A model generated the notes under the pieces. The model was not told the DNA's origin. It saw only the letters and a list, made by a program, of their open reading frames with translations, and ran no database searches. Of a stretch of 64,000 nucleotides of DNA, positions 23,101-33,639 are shown in pieces; position 1 is the first letter of the stretch; every line of letters starts with the position of its first letter. Position numbers and translations under genes: made by a program. The stretch lies in NCBI RefSeq assembly GCF_015706575.1, contig NW_024037057.1:682001-746000 (forward strand), read 5' to 3'. This stretch comes from Patiria miniata. Lineage: Eukaryota; Echinodermata; Asteroidea; Valvatida; Asterinidae.

Positions 23101-25176
23101 TAACAACCCGCGCGATCTGATCGATATGTACCTACGTGAAATTGAAAAAGAGGGGGGACAGGGGAAAGAAGAAAGCCCGATGAATGGTAAAGCCATCTTT
23201 ACCGAGTCGAACATTTGGCGGTTTATCCATGACCTCTTCCTAGCCGGCACCGAGACAACTTCCTTCAGCTTGCTGTGGATTATACTGATCGTGACCCTAC
23301 ATCCTGAAATACAGGAGAAAGTGAGTTGAACCCAACGGACGTAAATAACATAATATTGCTGCGCGAATGTAAGAATTTGAATTGGCCTTATTCATGACAG
23401 ATAGTAAATCCAGGCTATGATTGCAAGCAGAGGACGAACAGGGTCTTATTTTGCGTATGCGGATTAGCTTGACCTGATGCGTACACAAAGGTTTAATTAA
23501 CATTTGACTGTTCATTTGTTTGATTATTAAGAGTTAAACAAACACAAAGTGTTGGTGTCTTATTGAACCTCTTTGATAGCTCCTGAATTTAATTGTTTCT
23601 TTTGTGGGGGTAAACCCGTGTTTAGGTACAAGAAGAAATTGATGACGTCATCGGAAGATCCAGACAGCCCACGACCTCCGATTTGCTCTCCATGCCCTAC
23701 ACGCGTGCGACTATATCGGAGGTGCTGAGGCACCGGCCGGTACTGCCCATCTACCAGCGGGAGACGCCATTGGACCGGCAAGGCACCTTCGGTCAGTACA
23801 CGGTCCCTCGTAACTCCTATTTCTTGCTGAACGTCCATGGAATTCACCACGATCCCGAGCTGTTCCCGGATCCAGACGCGGTGCGGCCCGAGCGGTTCCT
23901 GTCGATCGACGAGAACGGTCAGCGCACGTACTCCGGAAAGGGACTTCCACTCCTTAATTTTGGCTTAGGTAATTATCTGCTCAGTGCAAAAGCTAATTTG
24001 ACATAAGAATACTTGCAAACTACAATGTGAACTTGATGAGTGTAATAAGGTAAATATGGTTGGTAAAAGAGATCGTCGCAACTGCTTTAAATAATTCAAA
24101 ATAAAGTGTACCAACATTTGAATTGACAACATTTTTGTTTCTCAAAGCAGCACTAGTATGACTGCGACCATGCTTGACTCCAAACCAAGTAAACATTTTG
24201 CCAGGGAATGTTGTAAAAGTGAATACAAGTACAATTTAAAACTGAAAACTGATTTCCACTTCAAACAATGTTTTTGTTTACTTTCAAAAAGGCTTATAAC
24301 GTAAATGGCAAAGCTCAGAGTAATTGGCGGTCCCAAAACCACGCCTTACTACTGTTTGCTTGTTTGTTCGTTTGGTCTGTTTATTGTTTGTCTGTTGGTC
24401 TTTATTGCAATCGTCATTATTATATGCAATTTTACCATATTAATGATTTTATCTGATCAGGGGTGAACAAACACAGCGTAAGATGACAGTTCTATACTGA
24501 TACCGATATAAAGATTTGATAAAGATACGGATGTCACGTTACGTACACGAGCAGGATTCTGCACGTTTCCCAAAATGAAACTTCAACAGAATTTCCCTTC
24601 ATCTCCGAATTCCACTTCATAAAATCGATGCACGGATTTGATAATTTTGCCCAGTTTTGTTTATGTATTTAATTCCCGGCATTGTGCTCTAAACTCGACC
24701 ATGGCAATATTTTTCTAGCGTCGTATTGCATTTTAAATGTGACGGATACCTTACCTGCGAGTTTTTATAAAACGTTTTAGGATCATCAGGTAATTCGTGT
24801 CGTACCATGAACAAAGTGATTATAATACGCTTACAAAGCAAACATTGTACTATAGTGTAACCGAAACTGAACAATCCGGAGACTTCAGAGCCGACCAAAT
24901 ACAGTTATACGTTGTTAAGAGACATGGTAAGTAGCATATTCCTGACAATATTATGAAAGGTTCTTCTTCTTTTTTCTGTTCTTTTTTTAATCAACAGGTA
25001 AACGGGCGTGTGTCGGGGAGAGTATGGCCAGAGCTGAAATATTTTTGTTCTTCGTCAACCTCTTGCAGAGGTTTACCTTCACTATTCCGCCCAATGACGT
25101 CACGCCTGATCTAGAGGGCGTCCCAGGTCGCATATGGAGTACCCCAACCTTCAGGCTGTGCGTCCATACCCGCTAA
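14172..25176 (+). CDS. cytochrome P450, CYP2 clan (CYP2U/2R-like), complete, 5 exons
   Basis: Exons 14172-14425, 20616-20746, 22671-23320, 23626-23968 and 24998-25176 total 1557 nt, that is 518 codons plus stop, the usual P450 length. All junctions are GT-AG and hold one frame. Order of features: N-terminal membrane anchor (VTVLCSALLYALSLFAASWL) followed by the proline-rich DLPPAP hinge; KYGPVYG; C-helix GPAWKERRRF; I-helix oxygen-binding AGTETT; K-helix ExxR as EVLR; RPERF; heme-thiolate loop FGLGKRACVGE with the ligand Cys; C-terminal TPTFRLCVHTR. This should be an ER-anchored monooxygenase that takes electrons from P450 reductase. Vertebrate CYP2U1 (fatty-acid hydroxylase) and CYP2R1 (vitamin D 25-hydroxylase) also have five exons, so a CYP2U/2R relation is plausible; the substrate is unknown. 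Intron 1 is 6.2 kb and carries a tandem duplication and MITEs. All catalytic motifs are intact. Confidence 0.92.
14436..15400 (+). repeat. tandem duplication of about 230 bp, second copy split by a MITE
   Basis: Copy one (14436-14663) and copy two (14700-14811 plus 15261-15400) share GGTCTATTTGT, TCTTCAATTAATTACTCATG, ATTTCCCTTTCA, CTGTTAGCAGATTA and TTTTCCC..AAACCAAA..GAGGTTGAT in order. The second copy is interrupted at CTATTAA by the piggyBac-like MITE 14812-15260. Copy one has an uninterrupted CTATTAA at the same place. Confidence 0.8.
14812..15260 (+). mobile_element. piggyBac-like MITE, full-length copy
   Basis: The element starts CCCTAAAGGGGCCGGG and ends CGGCCCCTTTAGGG between two TTAA tetranucleotides (14808-14811 and 15261-15264). 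TTAA duplication with CCC termini is the piggyBac signature. Subterminal GGCGGATTC(C/T)GCCCC palindromes with C runs sit near both ends. There is no transposase frame. Other copies: 8870-9100, 43041-43083, 58185-58330 and 63502-63958. Confidence 0.88.
15401..16267. other. P450 intron 1, no gene seen
   Basis: No coding signal. A minus-strand open frame at 15535-15831 (98 codons) has no recognisable motif and overlaps another frame. Confidence 0.55.
16268..16457. mobile_element. small foldback MITE
   Basis: The left end AGCTACAATCCTAGCCAAA mirrors the right end TTTGGCCGGGATTGTAGCT. Inner blocks CTCAATGTTGTCTCTC and GAGAGAACAACATTGACC also pair, so nearly the whole 190 bp folds on itself around a loop near 16350. 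No clear target duplication was found, so the family is unknown. Confidence 0.7.
17170..17570. repeat. poly-C/poly-G-rich stretch, likely hAT-like fragments
   Basis: Five homopolymer G or C runs of nine or more bases occur here. Near 17560 the reverse complement reads CAGGGGTGGATTCATG, which resembles a hAT terminus, but I could not find a matching left end or duplication. Confidence 0.4.
17850..17900 (+). repeat. interstitial telomere-like TTAGGG cluster
   Basis: GGGGTTAGTGTTAGGGTTAG followed by GGTTAGTGTCAGGG contains two exact and several one-off TTAGGG units. It is flanked by GATGTTCCC and its near reverse complement GGGGAACATA, as in the larger structure at 57870-58170. Confidence 0.6.
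17961..19740. other. P450 intron 1, no gene seen
   Basis: AT-rich DNA with no delimited element. A short tRNA-like block (GGTTGGAGTCCCAACCGAG) at about 19583-19601 is too degraded to call. Confidence 0.5.
19747..19935. repeat. head-to-head tRNA-derived SINE remnants
   Basis: On the minus strand CAGGTTCGAGTCTCACG resembles a pol III B box. On the plus strand TGGTCGTGTGGTAACTGACG (A-box-like) is followed by AGGTCGTTTGTTCG (B-box-like) and a tail ATATAGCGTTAAACCAAAAA. Two SINE heads therefore appear to meet near 19805. They are degraded, so the call rests on motif style. Confidence 0.45.
21050..21310 (-). repeat. tRNA-derived SINE
   Basis: Read on the minus strand: GGAGCAGTGGTTAATTTCCTC (A-box-like), GGTTCGATTC (B box), TGGGTTTCCTCCTAC, and a 3' end GGCGCTTTATAAGCATCC that resembles the 3' tail of CR1/L2 LINEs. 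The order tRNA head, body, LINE-like tail is the standard SINE design. It sits in P450 intron 2. Confidence 0.65.
21451..22184. mobile_element. DNA transposon derivative with CCCGATTTCACGAAAC ends
   Basis: The left end CAGCACCCGATTTCACGAAAC and the right end GTTTCGTGAAATCGGGCCCTG are inverted repeats. Subterminal regions are rich in ACGCGTCGTAAC-type words and contain a near-perfect palindrome around CGCAGCGCTGCG (21492-21511). No convincing target duplication. The interior open frames (longest 122 codons, minus) show no transposase motif. Confidence 0.7.
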
Positions 25177-26630
25177 AAAGTTGACAAAATAACCACGCAT
25201 TTTCATGCCACGGAGTGTAAATATCAAATGAAATCAGAATTCTGCACTTCGACGCTAGCAAACAGCAGTTCACCAAAGAATGTAGAAATTCACTTTCTCT
25301 TTAACAGTGCAAGGCAACAGGGAAGTCAGGCAATTGGACGAAAACAATCCTGACACTGATGATGAAATTATATATCAACGTGTTATTAACACGTTATAAA
25401 GTGTTATAAAGCTATAAAAAGTTGACTTTTGGCGAGACCAAACGATGTAACAGATGAGTGTTAGAATATCAAAATAATGAGATATGTCTTTAATTCAGTC
25501 AAGAGAGAAACGTATTTATATGCCAGCATTTGTTTTGTACTTTGTTTACTTGAACTAGGTTGGCAACTTTTGTAAGCCCACTTTATTAACTGCATTTGTG
25601 TGTGTTTCTCAAAATGGCACTTATTTTTGTCTGTCATAGCTGAACAGGATATCAACGAGCTAGAGTAAACAATCAAACTCTGTGTTACAAAGTTAGAAAA
25701 AAGTCTGGATGCAATGTTATTTATGTTTTTGCAACGGCAAATGAGGTTTGTTGATAAAATACACGGAACATGGCTCGGCACATTTGACAAGTTGTCATTA
25801 CTGATATGTTTGTTTTGAATTTCATAAATGAACATATCAATGTTATCATAGTATTCCATTTAGATTTTGAATGCATATACAAATATTAAAATGTAATTGA
25901 TACACTATCCTTCACTGTTTCCCACAAATATGTGTGTTTGAAACACCTCTGAAATTGTGTTCATGTCAAAAACAAAACTGGTCTTAAATGTTAACAACGA
26001 GATCCGTTAAAAAAATGCTCTGAAATCACGTTTTTAAACGTTCTCGACAAAATTATTTGTAATCATTTGTTTTTGTAAACTACAGTGTTTGAACAACATT
26101 TTGATACGGAAATTATATCTTGAAATTCAGGCAGTCTAATAATGGCACAATTAATGCAAAGATATTCTTCGATTCGCTCAGCGGTATCAAATCAGCAGCC
26201 CTCTTTAGGCTCTTTTAACCATGCAAATAACCCTAGGAATCGCGCAGCACAGTTAAAAAGTGCGTATGAAACATACGTATTTCCTTCTGTTTGTGCTCTG
26301 CACTGGCACCAATTCGTCAAGAATGTGAGAGGCTTGCCTGGTCATTTTCTGAGGACTTTGATTTTCTTTTGTGAGATTCGCTTGCGATTTCTTTTTGAAG
26401 ACTCTTTTGCTTAAGCTTCATCCCGCAATTAACTGCTCAATCGAAATGTGGTTCTAGGCATAATGTGTGTGTGCCGCACTCCAGATAGAGGTGTTAGATG
26501 TTAAATTTGTTAATACCTGGCGCTGTTAAAACATGAGCAGAGGAAAACAAAAATATCCACCGTAAAATCGAATATGGAAAAGGGGAGGGGTAGGGGTTGA
26601 ATGTTATCTTGAAACTACATGTATGTTCAA
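25177..26630. other. downstream of the P450, no gene seen
   Basis: It should include the P450 3' untranslated region, but no AATAAA close to the stop was found. A minus-strand 132-codon frame at 25461-25859 has AT-rich composition and no motif. Confidence 0.55.
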
Positions 26631-26633
26631 CGT

Positions 26634-26740
26634 AGACGAAACTAGAAACCATCTGATACACGAGGCCGCTGTTCAATATGGACGAGACTCGACACCATTT
26701 GATACATGAAGTGCTGTTCAATGCGGACGAGACTAGACGC
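26634..26740 (+). repeat. two units of a dispersed 48-50 bp motif
   Basis: Units of the form GACGAGACTAGA..CCAT(C/T)TGATAC plus ATGA..GCTGTTCAAT repeat about every 50 bp here. Further units occur at 27258-27305 and 28590-28665. Confidence 0.6.
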
Positions 26741-26937
26741 GCAGATAAATACTTCCTTCTTTTGGAACATCTCTCCAAAAACCACAGTTCATTTGTTTTA
26801 ATAAGGAATTTCGATGGGAAAGTTATGTTGATTCATGAGAAAAGAAAACAACATCACCTTATTGTTATTACTCAGTCTACCAGTTACTATACATGAAAGC
26901 TTAAAATGACAGCTGTCGTCGAGCTGTCACTAGTTGA

Positions 26938-26991
26938 TAGTGAGGTTGGCTATATGCTCGTAAGATCCCTGGTTCGAATCCGCAACTCCCC
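26938..26991 (+). repeat. tRNA-like fragment (SINE head or tRNA pseudogene)
   Basis: TCCCTGGTTCGAATCCGCAA contains a perfect B box (GGTTCGAATCC) preceded by GGTTGGCTATATGCTCGTAAG in the anticodon-arm position. The 3' strand CGCAACTCCCC has no matching 5' acceptor strand upstream, so this is not a working tRNA gene. Confidence 0.5.
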
Positions 26992-27082
26992 ATTTTTCAT
27001 GTACTATTTTTCTTTTTCAAATTCATGGTAGGGATAGTTTTGAAGAGTCCAAGAACCTAAGTGTATGGATGTACACTAGGCC

Positions 27083-27238
27083 CAGTGGGGGGGGGGGGGG
27101 GGCGACAGTCCCCCCATGAAACCTGGTCGCCCCCCCCCCCCCCCCCGTCGTCCCCCACTGATATTTTGAGTTTCTAAAACAATTATCATTGATCTACATC
27201 ACGCCCCCCCCCCTGAAAAATTCCTGGCTACGCCACTG
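27083..27238. mobile_element. hAT-like micro-MITE, 156 bp
   Basis: It begins CAGTGGGG and ends GGCTACGCCACTG, flanked by a perfect 8-bp duplication ACTAGGCC (27075-27082 and 27239-27246). Most of the interior is G and C runs. The CAGTGGCGTAGCC-type end recurs at 42383-42458. Confidence 0.85.
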
Positions 27239-27307
27239 ACTAGGCCTACACATCATATGATACATGACGGTGCTGTTTAATGTTGACTAGACTAGACACC
27301 ATCTGGT

Positions 27308-27800
27308 GGGTGCACATCTGTAAAAATGTCCAGAACTGCCTAAGCGGGCCAAAAATAAAGAAGGTTTGTATGCTCTCAAGTTCTGCAGTATTAAGGGAGG
27401 AAGCCGAGCCGAGGACTGCGAGCTAGCATTTCTGAGAAAATTGGATGAAAGTAAGCCTTAAAATGGCTCTAATTGAAATGGAGCGTAGACGCCCATTTTA
27501 AAAAATGGCGATGGGCTCCGGGATTAGTTTTAGGGGTGATCATTTTTAGGCTATTTATTCCCCAAAAGTCATTTGTTAACCCCCCCCCCCCTAAAAAAAA
27601 AAGAGTGAACGGAAGATGAAAGATGATGAAATGAGCTCAAATTTTACGGGTGTCTCAAACACCTTGGGGAGTTGTGAGTATTTGTAATAATTTTGGGAAA
27701 CACGCGTTATTACCATTGGGGTATATGGGAGTCGATTTGTAGGCAGCATCCTTTTGGGTTGCCGAAATGGTAGGGACCTGGGGGGGGGAGGGGAGCCGCA
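27308..27800 (+). repeat. dispersed repeat family R, copy 1
   Basis: Shared blocks in order: GGGTGCA..ATCTGTAAAAA, GGGCCAAA, TGC.CTCAAGTTCT, GACTGCGAGCTAGCATTTCT, GAAATGGAGCGTAGACGCCC, AAAAATGGCGATGGGCT, TTTAGGGGTGATCAT, AAACACCTTGGGGAGTTGTG and GTATATGGGAGTCGATTTG. Other copies lie at 28153-28575, 45770-46095 (minus), 58965-59285 and 59318-59640. Confidence 0.75.
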
Positions 27801-28152
27801 TGTTAAAGGTGTCAACAAGGGCAGTTCCGCAACGAGTGCTCCCAAATTTTAAGGAACCTGAGAGGCCACCAGCCGATTACAGCAATTTCTAGAGAAAAAA
27901 GGGAGAGGGTGGTAATCGGGGGGTTGGAAGGAGCTCGATCACAATTAACGCCCAGTGGGGGCGCCCTACAGCAGGGCAAGCGCATACAGAGGTTTTTGTT
28001 TTAAGGCCCGATATCGAACTCTGACATTTATTTTCTCCCACGTTTTTGATAAAATATATGTTCTAGATCCTATATCTTGCAAAAACAAGTCGTTTGGAAC
28101 CTTCCTTGTATATTCAACCTTCTTGTATATTAGCAACCTATCTTGTATATTA

Positions 28153-28575
28153 AAGGGTGCAGATCTATGAAAAGGCACATAATTGCCTACAAGGGCCAAA
28201 TCACAATTTGCATGCCTTCAAATTCTCCGATATTAGAGCATTTTGAGGATTTGTAACAAAGAAGGGTGGAAGCTGTGCGGAAGACTGCATCTTGTACTTC
28301 TGTGAAATTTTGATGAAATTAGGCTCTATTTTCAATGGAGCGTATATCGTCCATTTTTTTCAAAAAGGCGATAGGCTTCAGGACTGCTTTTAGGGGTGAT
28401 AATATTTGGATGGATTGTTGTCGCAAATATCATCTTTCAAACACCTTGGAGAGTTGTGAGCATTTTTATTTTAATATTGGGAAGTACGCGTGATTCCCAA
28501 TTTGGTATATGGAAGTCAATTTGCAGGTCTGCACCCCGGGAAGTTGCGACAACTATCAATATGGACGCCATTTTA
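28153..28575 (+). repeat. dispersed repeat family R, copy 2
   Basis: It starts GGGTGCAGATCTATGAAAA and ends near GGTCTGCACCCC, which are inverted to each other over about ten bases and hint at a DNA-transposon origin. The internal blocks match copy 1 in order. After it, GGGAAGTTGCGACAACTA and AATATGGACGCCATTTT occur at 28540 and again at 28681. Confidence 0.7.
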
Positions 28576-28589
28576 AGGTTCAAACTGAT

Positions 28590-28740
28590 ACATGACGACG
28601 CTGTTCAATGTGAACGAGACTAGACATAATCTTACATGAGGGCGCTGTTCGATGTAGATGGGCAGAGCCGCAAATAGAGGGAAGTTGCGACAACTACCAA
28701 TATGGACGCCATTTTGGGTTCAAACTCGGATGGCATATAG
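28590..28740 (+). repeat. further 48-50 bp motif units and duplicated block
   Basis: ATACATGACGACGCTGTTCA and TTACATGAGGGCGCTGTTCG are two more units of the motif at 26634-26740. The GGGAAGTTGCGACAACTACC block at 28681 duplicates 28540. Confidence 0.55.
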
Positions 28741-28749
28741 TGTCCATAG

Positions 28750-31190
28750 TGTTATTTAACATTTGGGCACAGTTAATAGTGTCGTATTATTATTTTAAAC
28801 AATCAAATTACGGAAAACTAGTCCCCTTGCAAGGGTTGTTTAGTGTGAAATCGAGGTTTGAGCGGCCAGCAGCTAAATCAAATTGTTGCCAAAAGAGTAT
28901 AATAGTAAATGTTTTTCAACATAGAAAGCGTCGCCCTGTTCTCTGATGATACAGTTGGCAGGAGGGAGGCATCCTCACCCACATCGTATGTGTATTTTCC
29001 TTTTTTTTTTTTTTTTTGATAAACCGGAAGAGTAAAAAGAACATATTTCCCTAGATTTGTGAAATAATGATACAAAGAGAGGAACGAAAAGGATGAGTGC
29101 ACCCTCTGGCGTTAAATGAGAAACCCCCTCCTGCCGCATCTTTCAAATCGCCAAGTCAGGCCGGCTTATCCTTGAGTCTCTTGTAGTAACAAACATTTCC
29201 AGGGTGCTACCCTTCGACTGATCCGCAGAAGCCAGCACCCTCCAGCAGCCCCCCCCCCGCCCCAACCCCCCCCCCCCCCCGCTCCTTCCCCTACATTGTC
29301 ATCGTCAACTCGGTTAGGAGAGCAGACGATCGTTTAGCCTGGAGCCTTCCAGTGAGAAGAGAGTGCAAGGAAAACCAGGAACGAGCAGGTATTGTAGTTG
29401 GCACGAGGGTCTGACAGAAGGAGAGACCAGCATCAAGAGCTACAGCATCTTCCACCTGGATGGAGCAGCAGTCGCGTAACCAGGCTCTTGTTTGGCCGTT
29501 GCAAAACAAAAATAATAATATCGTCTCGCTTATAAAATCAAAGACCATCCGTGTCAAAGTTTGACAGGATGTCCTCCGGCCATCCAGCCTCCGCAAGATC
29601 GAGAATCGGGAGAGAGGGGGCGGGGACCTTCTTATAGGGGCACACTGTTAAAAGCAGATAATCACGGACAGCATCGGACAACAGGTGACCCTCTTCATCC
29701 CTTGACATTTGCCAACGGACGCCAACGGACACACTATTTTTCGATAGGCCGATTTCGCCCTCCTTATTTTGCTGCTGTCAGCGTCCCGATTTCGCTTTTC
29801 AAATCTCTAGGCTATTGAAATCTGCCATTCTTCATCCCCCTGTCACTGCGGAGTTTACAAACCAGAATCGGTCTTTTCAATTACTAGAGTAAGTGTCCTA
29901 CTAGAAGTCAATTTCAACCATCGTCTTGCGAGACGTGAGTGTCACTTGTCCGAACCGCCGTATCCGAGGGGCTGGTGACCTCTATAAGTTGGTTGCTCTC
30001 TCATTGGACTGATTATATACCAAGTGACCCGCAGTCAATGCTTCTGTGTGCGCATAACACGTGCGCACGGATTGTACGTATCATGGTCAGTTATCTACCA
30101 TACCCACATTTCATTTCATTGCCAGTGTTTTCTTTCATATAATGTTGAGGAGTGGTAACCAGCACCCTGGAGAGTCGGTTTTGACGGGCGAAGTGAGGAT
30201 GTCCAAATATATGAGTCGCCGTACTGCTACTAAAAATAGAATCACATAATGGAACACTCAAAACCTCAAATTCATTAGAAAACAATCAATCATGTGTTGG
30301 TTTCTATCACTCAGTTTAATCAACGTCATTGGTCATTAGAACCATTCTTTTTTTTGTATTGCAATGTACAAGCAAAACAGCAAGATATGCATGTAAGATT
30401 CCTTTGAGGTCTGTTTTAGTCCCATACAGCATGGTTTTAAAAACGAATTTGAATTGTAACCAAATAGTAACCATTGCAAAGTAAAAACAAACAAAAAAGG
30501 CCTAACTTTTATTTATAACCCGAAAAGCATTTCATTTCTGAACGTGGAACAACCCGCGAACATTATATTTGTAGAGCTGATATTGTTTGTGGAACAAACA
30601 TGTGTTGGTGAAAAAAAAAATAATTACTAGTGAAATGAAACTGAAATTGAACTTTGTTTTGTTTTGTGAGTTACTGGACTAAGCAAATGGGCAAATAGAC
30701 TTATGAACTGGAATACGCAAGTGGAGAATTATTTGAACGATCACATAAACAAAGCGAAAGAATTTGCATTAATGCTCAAGATCAACACAAAAGGCCAAAC
30801 AACAACAGAAGTAACAATTTATGTTTATCAATACTACAAACTAAAGCCAATACTTGGATTTTTTCGTCATTGAATCCCGGTATAATCATTACGGTCATGA
30901 GAGCCGCTACAAGTACAAGTACAAATACTGACGTAGTGCTCAGTAAAAACAGTTGGTAAACAGTTGTCCTTCATTCTTCTGAACACTAGAAACTTAAAGG
31001 TAATTTTCGGCTTTTAGTGGTAGGACGTTTTCCTTTGAAAACCATTACCATAATGCGGTATGGAGGTAAAAGCAGATATTTTAGATGGTTTTAATTGCAA
31101 GCAAAACCCTAGTTTGGCTCAGTTCACTAGGTAGCCCTATATTAAACACCATTGGCGATTTGACCCTTTCAGTGATTAGTTGTCCCATAT
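28750..31190. other. no gene seen
   Basis: A C-rich tract at 29250-29285 is the only clear feature. Overlapping 60-100 codon frames near 29290-29820 lie on both strands and show no motif. Confidence 0.55.
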
Positions 31191-31191
31191 A

Positions 31192-31860
31192 CAGTGTGGG
31201 TCAAAAAAGAAGGTGACCGAAATAGAAAAAAAAATGAATACATACATGAAAAAATGTGGCTTGCTTCATTCCATAACATAGTAATAAGTTACATGTTAAT
31301 GACTACTGACAGTGAACATTTCAGGTAATGTGCATGGTGTACCAAAGTAATGTCTATATTAGTATTGAAATAAAAAGATCACAAAATTCAGTCGTCGTTC
31401 TACGAACTAGTGAATACTAATTAAATACAATGAAAGATTGACGTTTTTTCACGCTCATGAATGAACAAAAACTTGTAAAGGAAAACAGGCAAAACTCGCC
31501 GTCAATACTAACAAAACAATGGACTTTTCCTCATATTCAATTCACAAAATATGACATTAGAATTATGTTTCAGTCTTGACTCAAATGATTAAAATCTAAT
31601 TTTGTATTTGAATGACTGTTTGCATTTCTCACTCATCTCAATAGCTTCCAATTGCATTCTATAGACGCCTATCAAATAGTTTATTTTACTAAAACATGCT
31701 TAACTTCTGATAGCATGGATCAATGTCTATGTTTTTCTTAGATGAGAAGAAAAACGTGCTCTATTAAGACATACTTCATTGGTGTATCAAATTTGATTGC
31801 TTTGAAAAAAAAAAAAAAATCGGTAATCCAGGTCATCATCATTCTTTTTCACTCACCCTG
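31192..31860. mobile_element. mariner-like (TA-target) nonautonomous element
   Basis: The termini including the TA read TACAGTGTGGGTCAAAAAAG at the left and, in reverse complement, TACAGGGTGAGTGAAAAAGA at the right. TA dinucleotides lie at 31190-31191 and 31861-31862. TACAGGGTG-type ends with TA duplication are typical of Tc1/mariner elements. No open frame of transposase size remains. Confidence 0.7.
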
Positions 31861-32199
31861 TACAGCAAAATACGAAGTGATCCAGAGGATTTACAATTGT
31901 ATTAAACATTGAAGAGGTTCAATATGTCTCTTCCTCCCCAACTATTGTCCCTTGGCGACTCCAAACAGGTAACTGCGATTCAGCCCAAACAGATGAGTCA
32001 CAGGTTAATTTTAAGCGACTTCATTTATGCATAAGTCTTGCACAATGGGAATGAATGGAATATTTTACATTTTAATTGTTGTTTAACATAACAATTATGC
32101 TGTATTTATCGATCAAACTGAGTGGTATTTGATATTAAAGAGCAAACTGTGTAGACTGCCCTTTCAAAGATAAATGAAAAACACATCGTTGGATTCTGT

Positions 32200-32204
32200 C
32201 CAAC

Positions 32205-32243
<39 letters not shown>

Positions 32244-32442
32244 CTTTGTCAAACAGAACCGGAATCTGGATCCAAATTTGCTTAGGCCTTTTTCGGGTCG
32301 AAAATGACACTTTTCTGGTTCAAAAGTGACACTTTTTCTGGGTCATTATGATCCAGAACAGTGTCATTCTTGACCCGACAGTGGACTGAGCAAATTTAGA
32401 TTCAGATTTCGGGTCAGTTGGACCCAGAGGTTTTTAGAGTGC
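32200..32442. mobile_element. MITE with ACTCTAAAAA ends
   Basis: The left end ACTCTAAAAAA runs into a poly-A tract of about 35; the right end is TTTTTAGAGTG. Inside, the words GGGTC, TGACACT and GACCC repeat in both orientations (CTGGATCCAAATTTGCT versus AGCAAATTTAGATTCAGAT). Target duplication not resolved. Confidence 0.6.
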
Positions 32443-33639
32443 ACAATTTATCGCCTTCATATAGGTATTATGGTTGTCCACATGAACATTTACATTACAA
32501 TCTTAGTTAATGTTTTGTTAAAGCAGCATTTCAATATCTATTCCAGACAGAAACAATGTGCCCTCTCAAAATAAAATGTTGTCTTGCTCTCTCTTTCAAA
32601 AGGGCAAAACAAGGGACCAGATGGTTTGGAATGAGAATATTTTAGTTTCAATACTGAAAGGGAGGATCTTTCCAGTGGGAACTCAATTGAAATTTCATTT
32701 TTGTTTAAAAAAATATCTGTTGGATAGAATGGTTTTGATTTCCCCAGATTTGTCCACTCTTTGAAAACAAAAAAGTATCCATGCAGAAGGGTGTGGAAAT
32801 CTATCAAGTGTGTGTCTCCAAAGGCGAATAAGATCTGACATTCGTCTATTATTGTATGGGATAAAAACCAACTAAAACCTGCCCATTTTTCAAAACTAAA
32901 ACTAAAATAATTTTCAATTCCGCGTCGATTTCGCATTTAGTGCTTCATTTTGTTTTTGGGAGACTCTCTTCCCGATTGTTACCAATAACAGCCTTAGCCA
33001 TAACCATTGTGTATAGATTGACCATTGAAACTTAAGAATGTAAACAGGCAAGAAACAAACGTGATCCTTGGAGATGCTATACACAAACTTGGTACTTGGT
33101 ACTAGGTTGGTTCTTCTCCTAAGGACTTCCACAAGGGAGTATAACAAGGAGGCCAGAAACACCGGGGGCAACCTTGATGACGACATTGTTACCATCATTT
33201 CTTTGGTCCCGGCAATGATGTTGACAACGTGAGGACTGAAGTTCAGCCTTACCCGCGGATGTTGTGAAAGTTGTGTACACTGCACATGCCCTGTTGTTCT
33301 CCTAGTCTCCAAATCAACTCTAAGTTTCCAAGTTCCTTAAGAATCATCATTCGTCAGATTCATCATTTTTTATTGACTAAACAGAACTCACCAAACAGAT
33401 CACCAGAGTAAGACCAGGTTTATTTTGATATAAGTCAACAAGCCATCTCAATGCCTCTGAAACACGTCATTTCCCTGCTATCAATTAACATCTCGCAGTA
33501 GGCACGAGGACTGTCAATAGCGAATCCTTCTAGGGTAGATTGTGTAGTTGCTACTTGGACAATAATTGTTTCTTACAGCATCTGTGTAACTCCATAACGA
33601 TTCAATGAGCTATTTAATGAGTTAGCAGAGAGGTGAGCC
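32443..33639. other. no gene accepted
   Basis: Two minus-strand open frames of 132 codons (32538-32936 and 32914-33312) overlap each other and a plus-strand frame. Neither has a signal peptide, domain motif or splice-consistent structure that I can recognise. Confidence 0.45.

Noticed and set aside
25461-25859. 132-codon minus-strand frame behind the P450
   Set aside because: AT-rich composition, no recognisable motif, no upstream signal.
26938-26991. Functional tRNA gene
   Set aside because: A good B box is present, but no acceptor stem pairing is found upstream.
32538-33312. Two overlapping 132-codon minus-strand frames
   Set aside because: No domain, signal peptide or splice-consistent structure; competing frames on the other strand.
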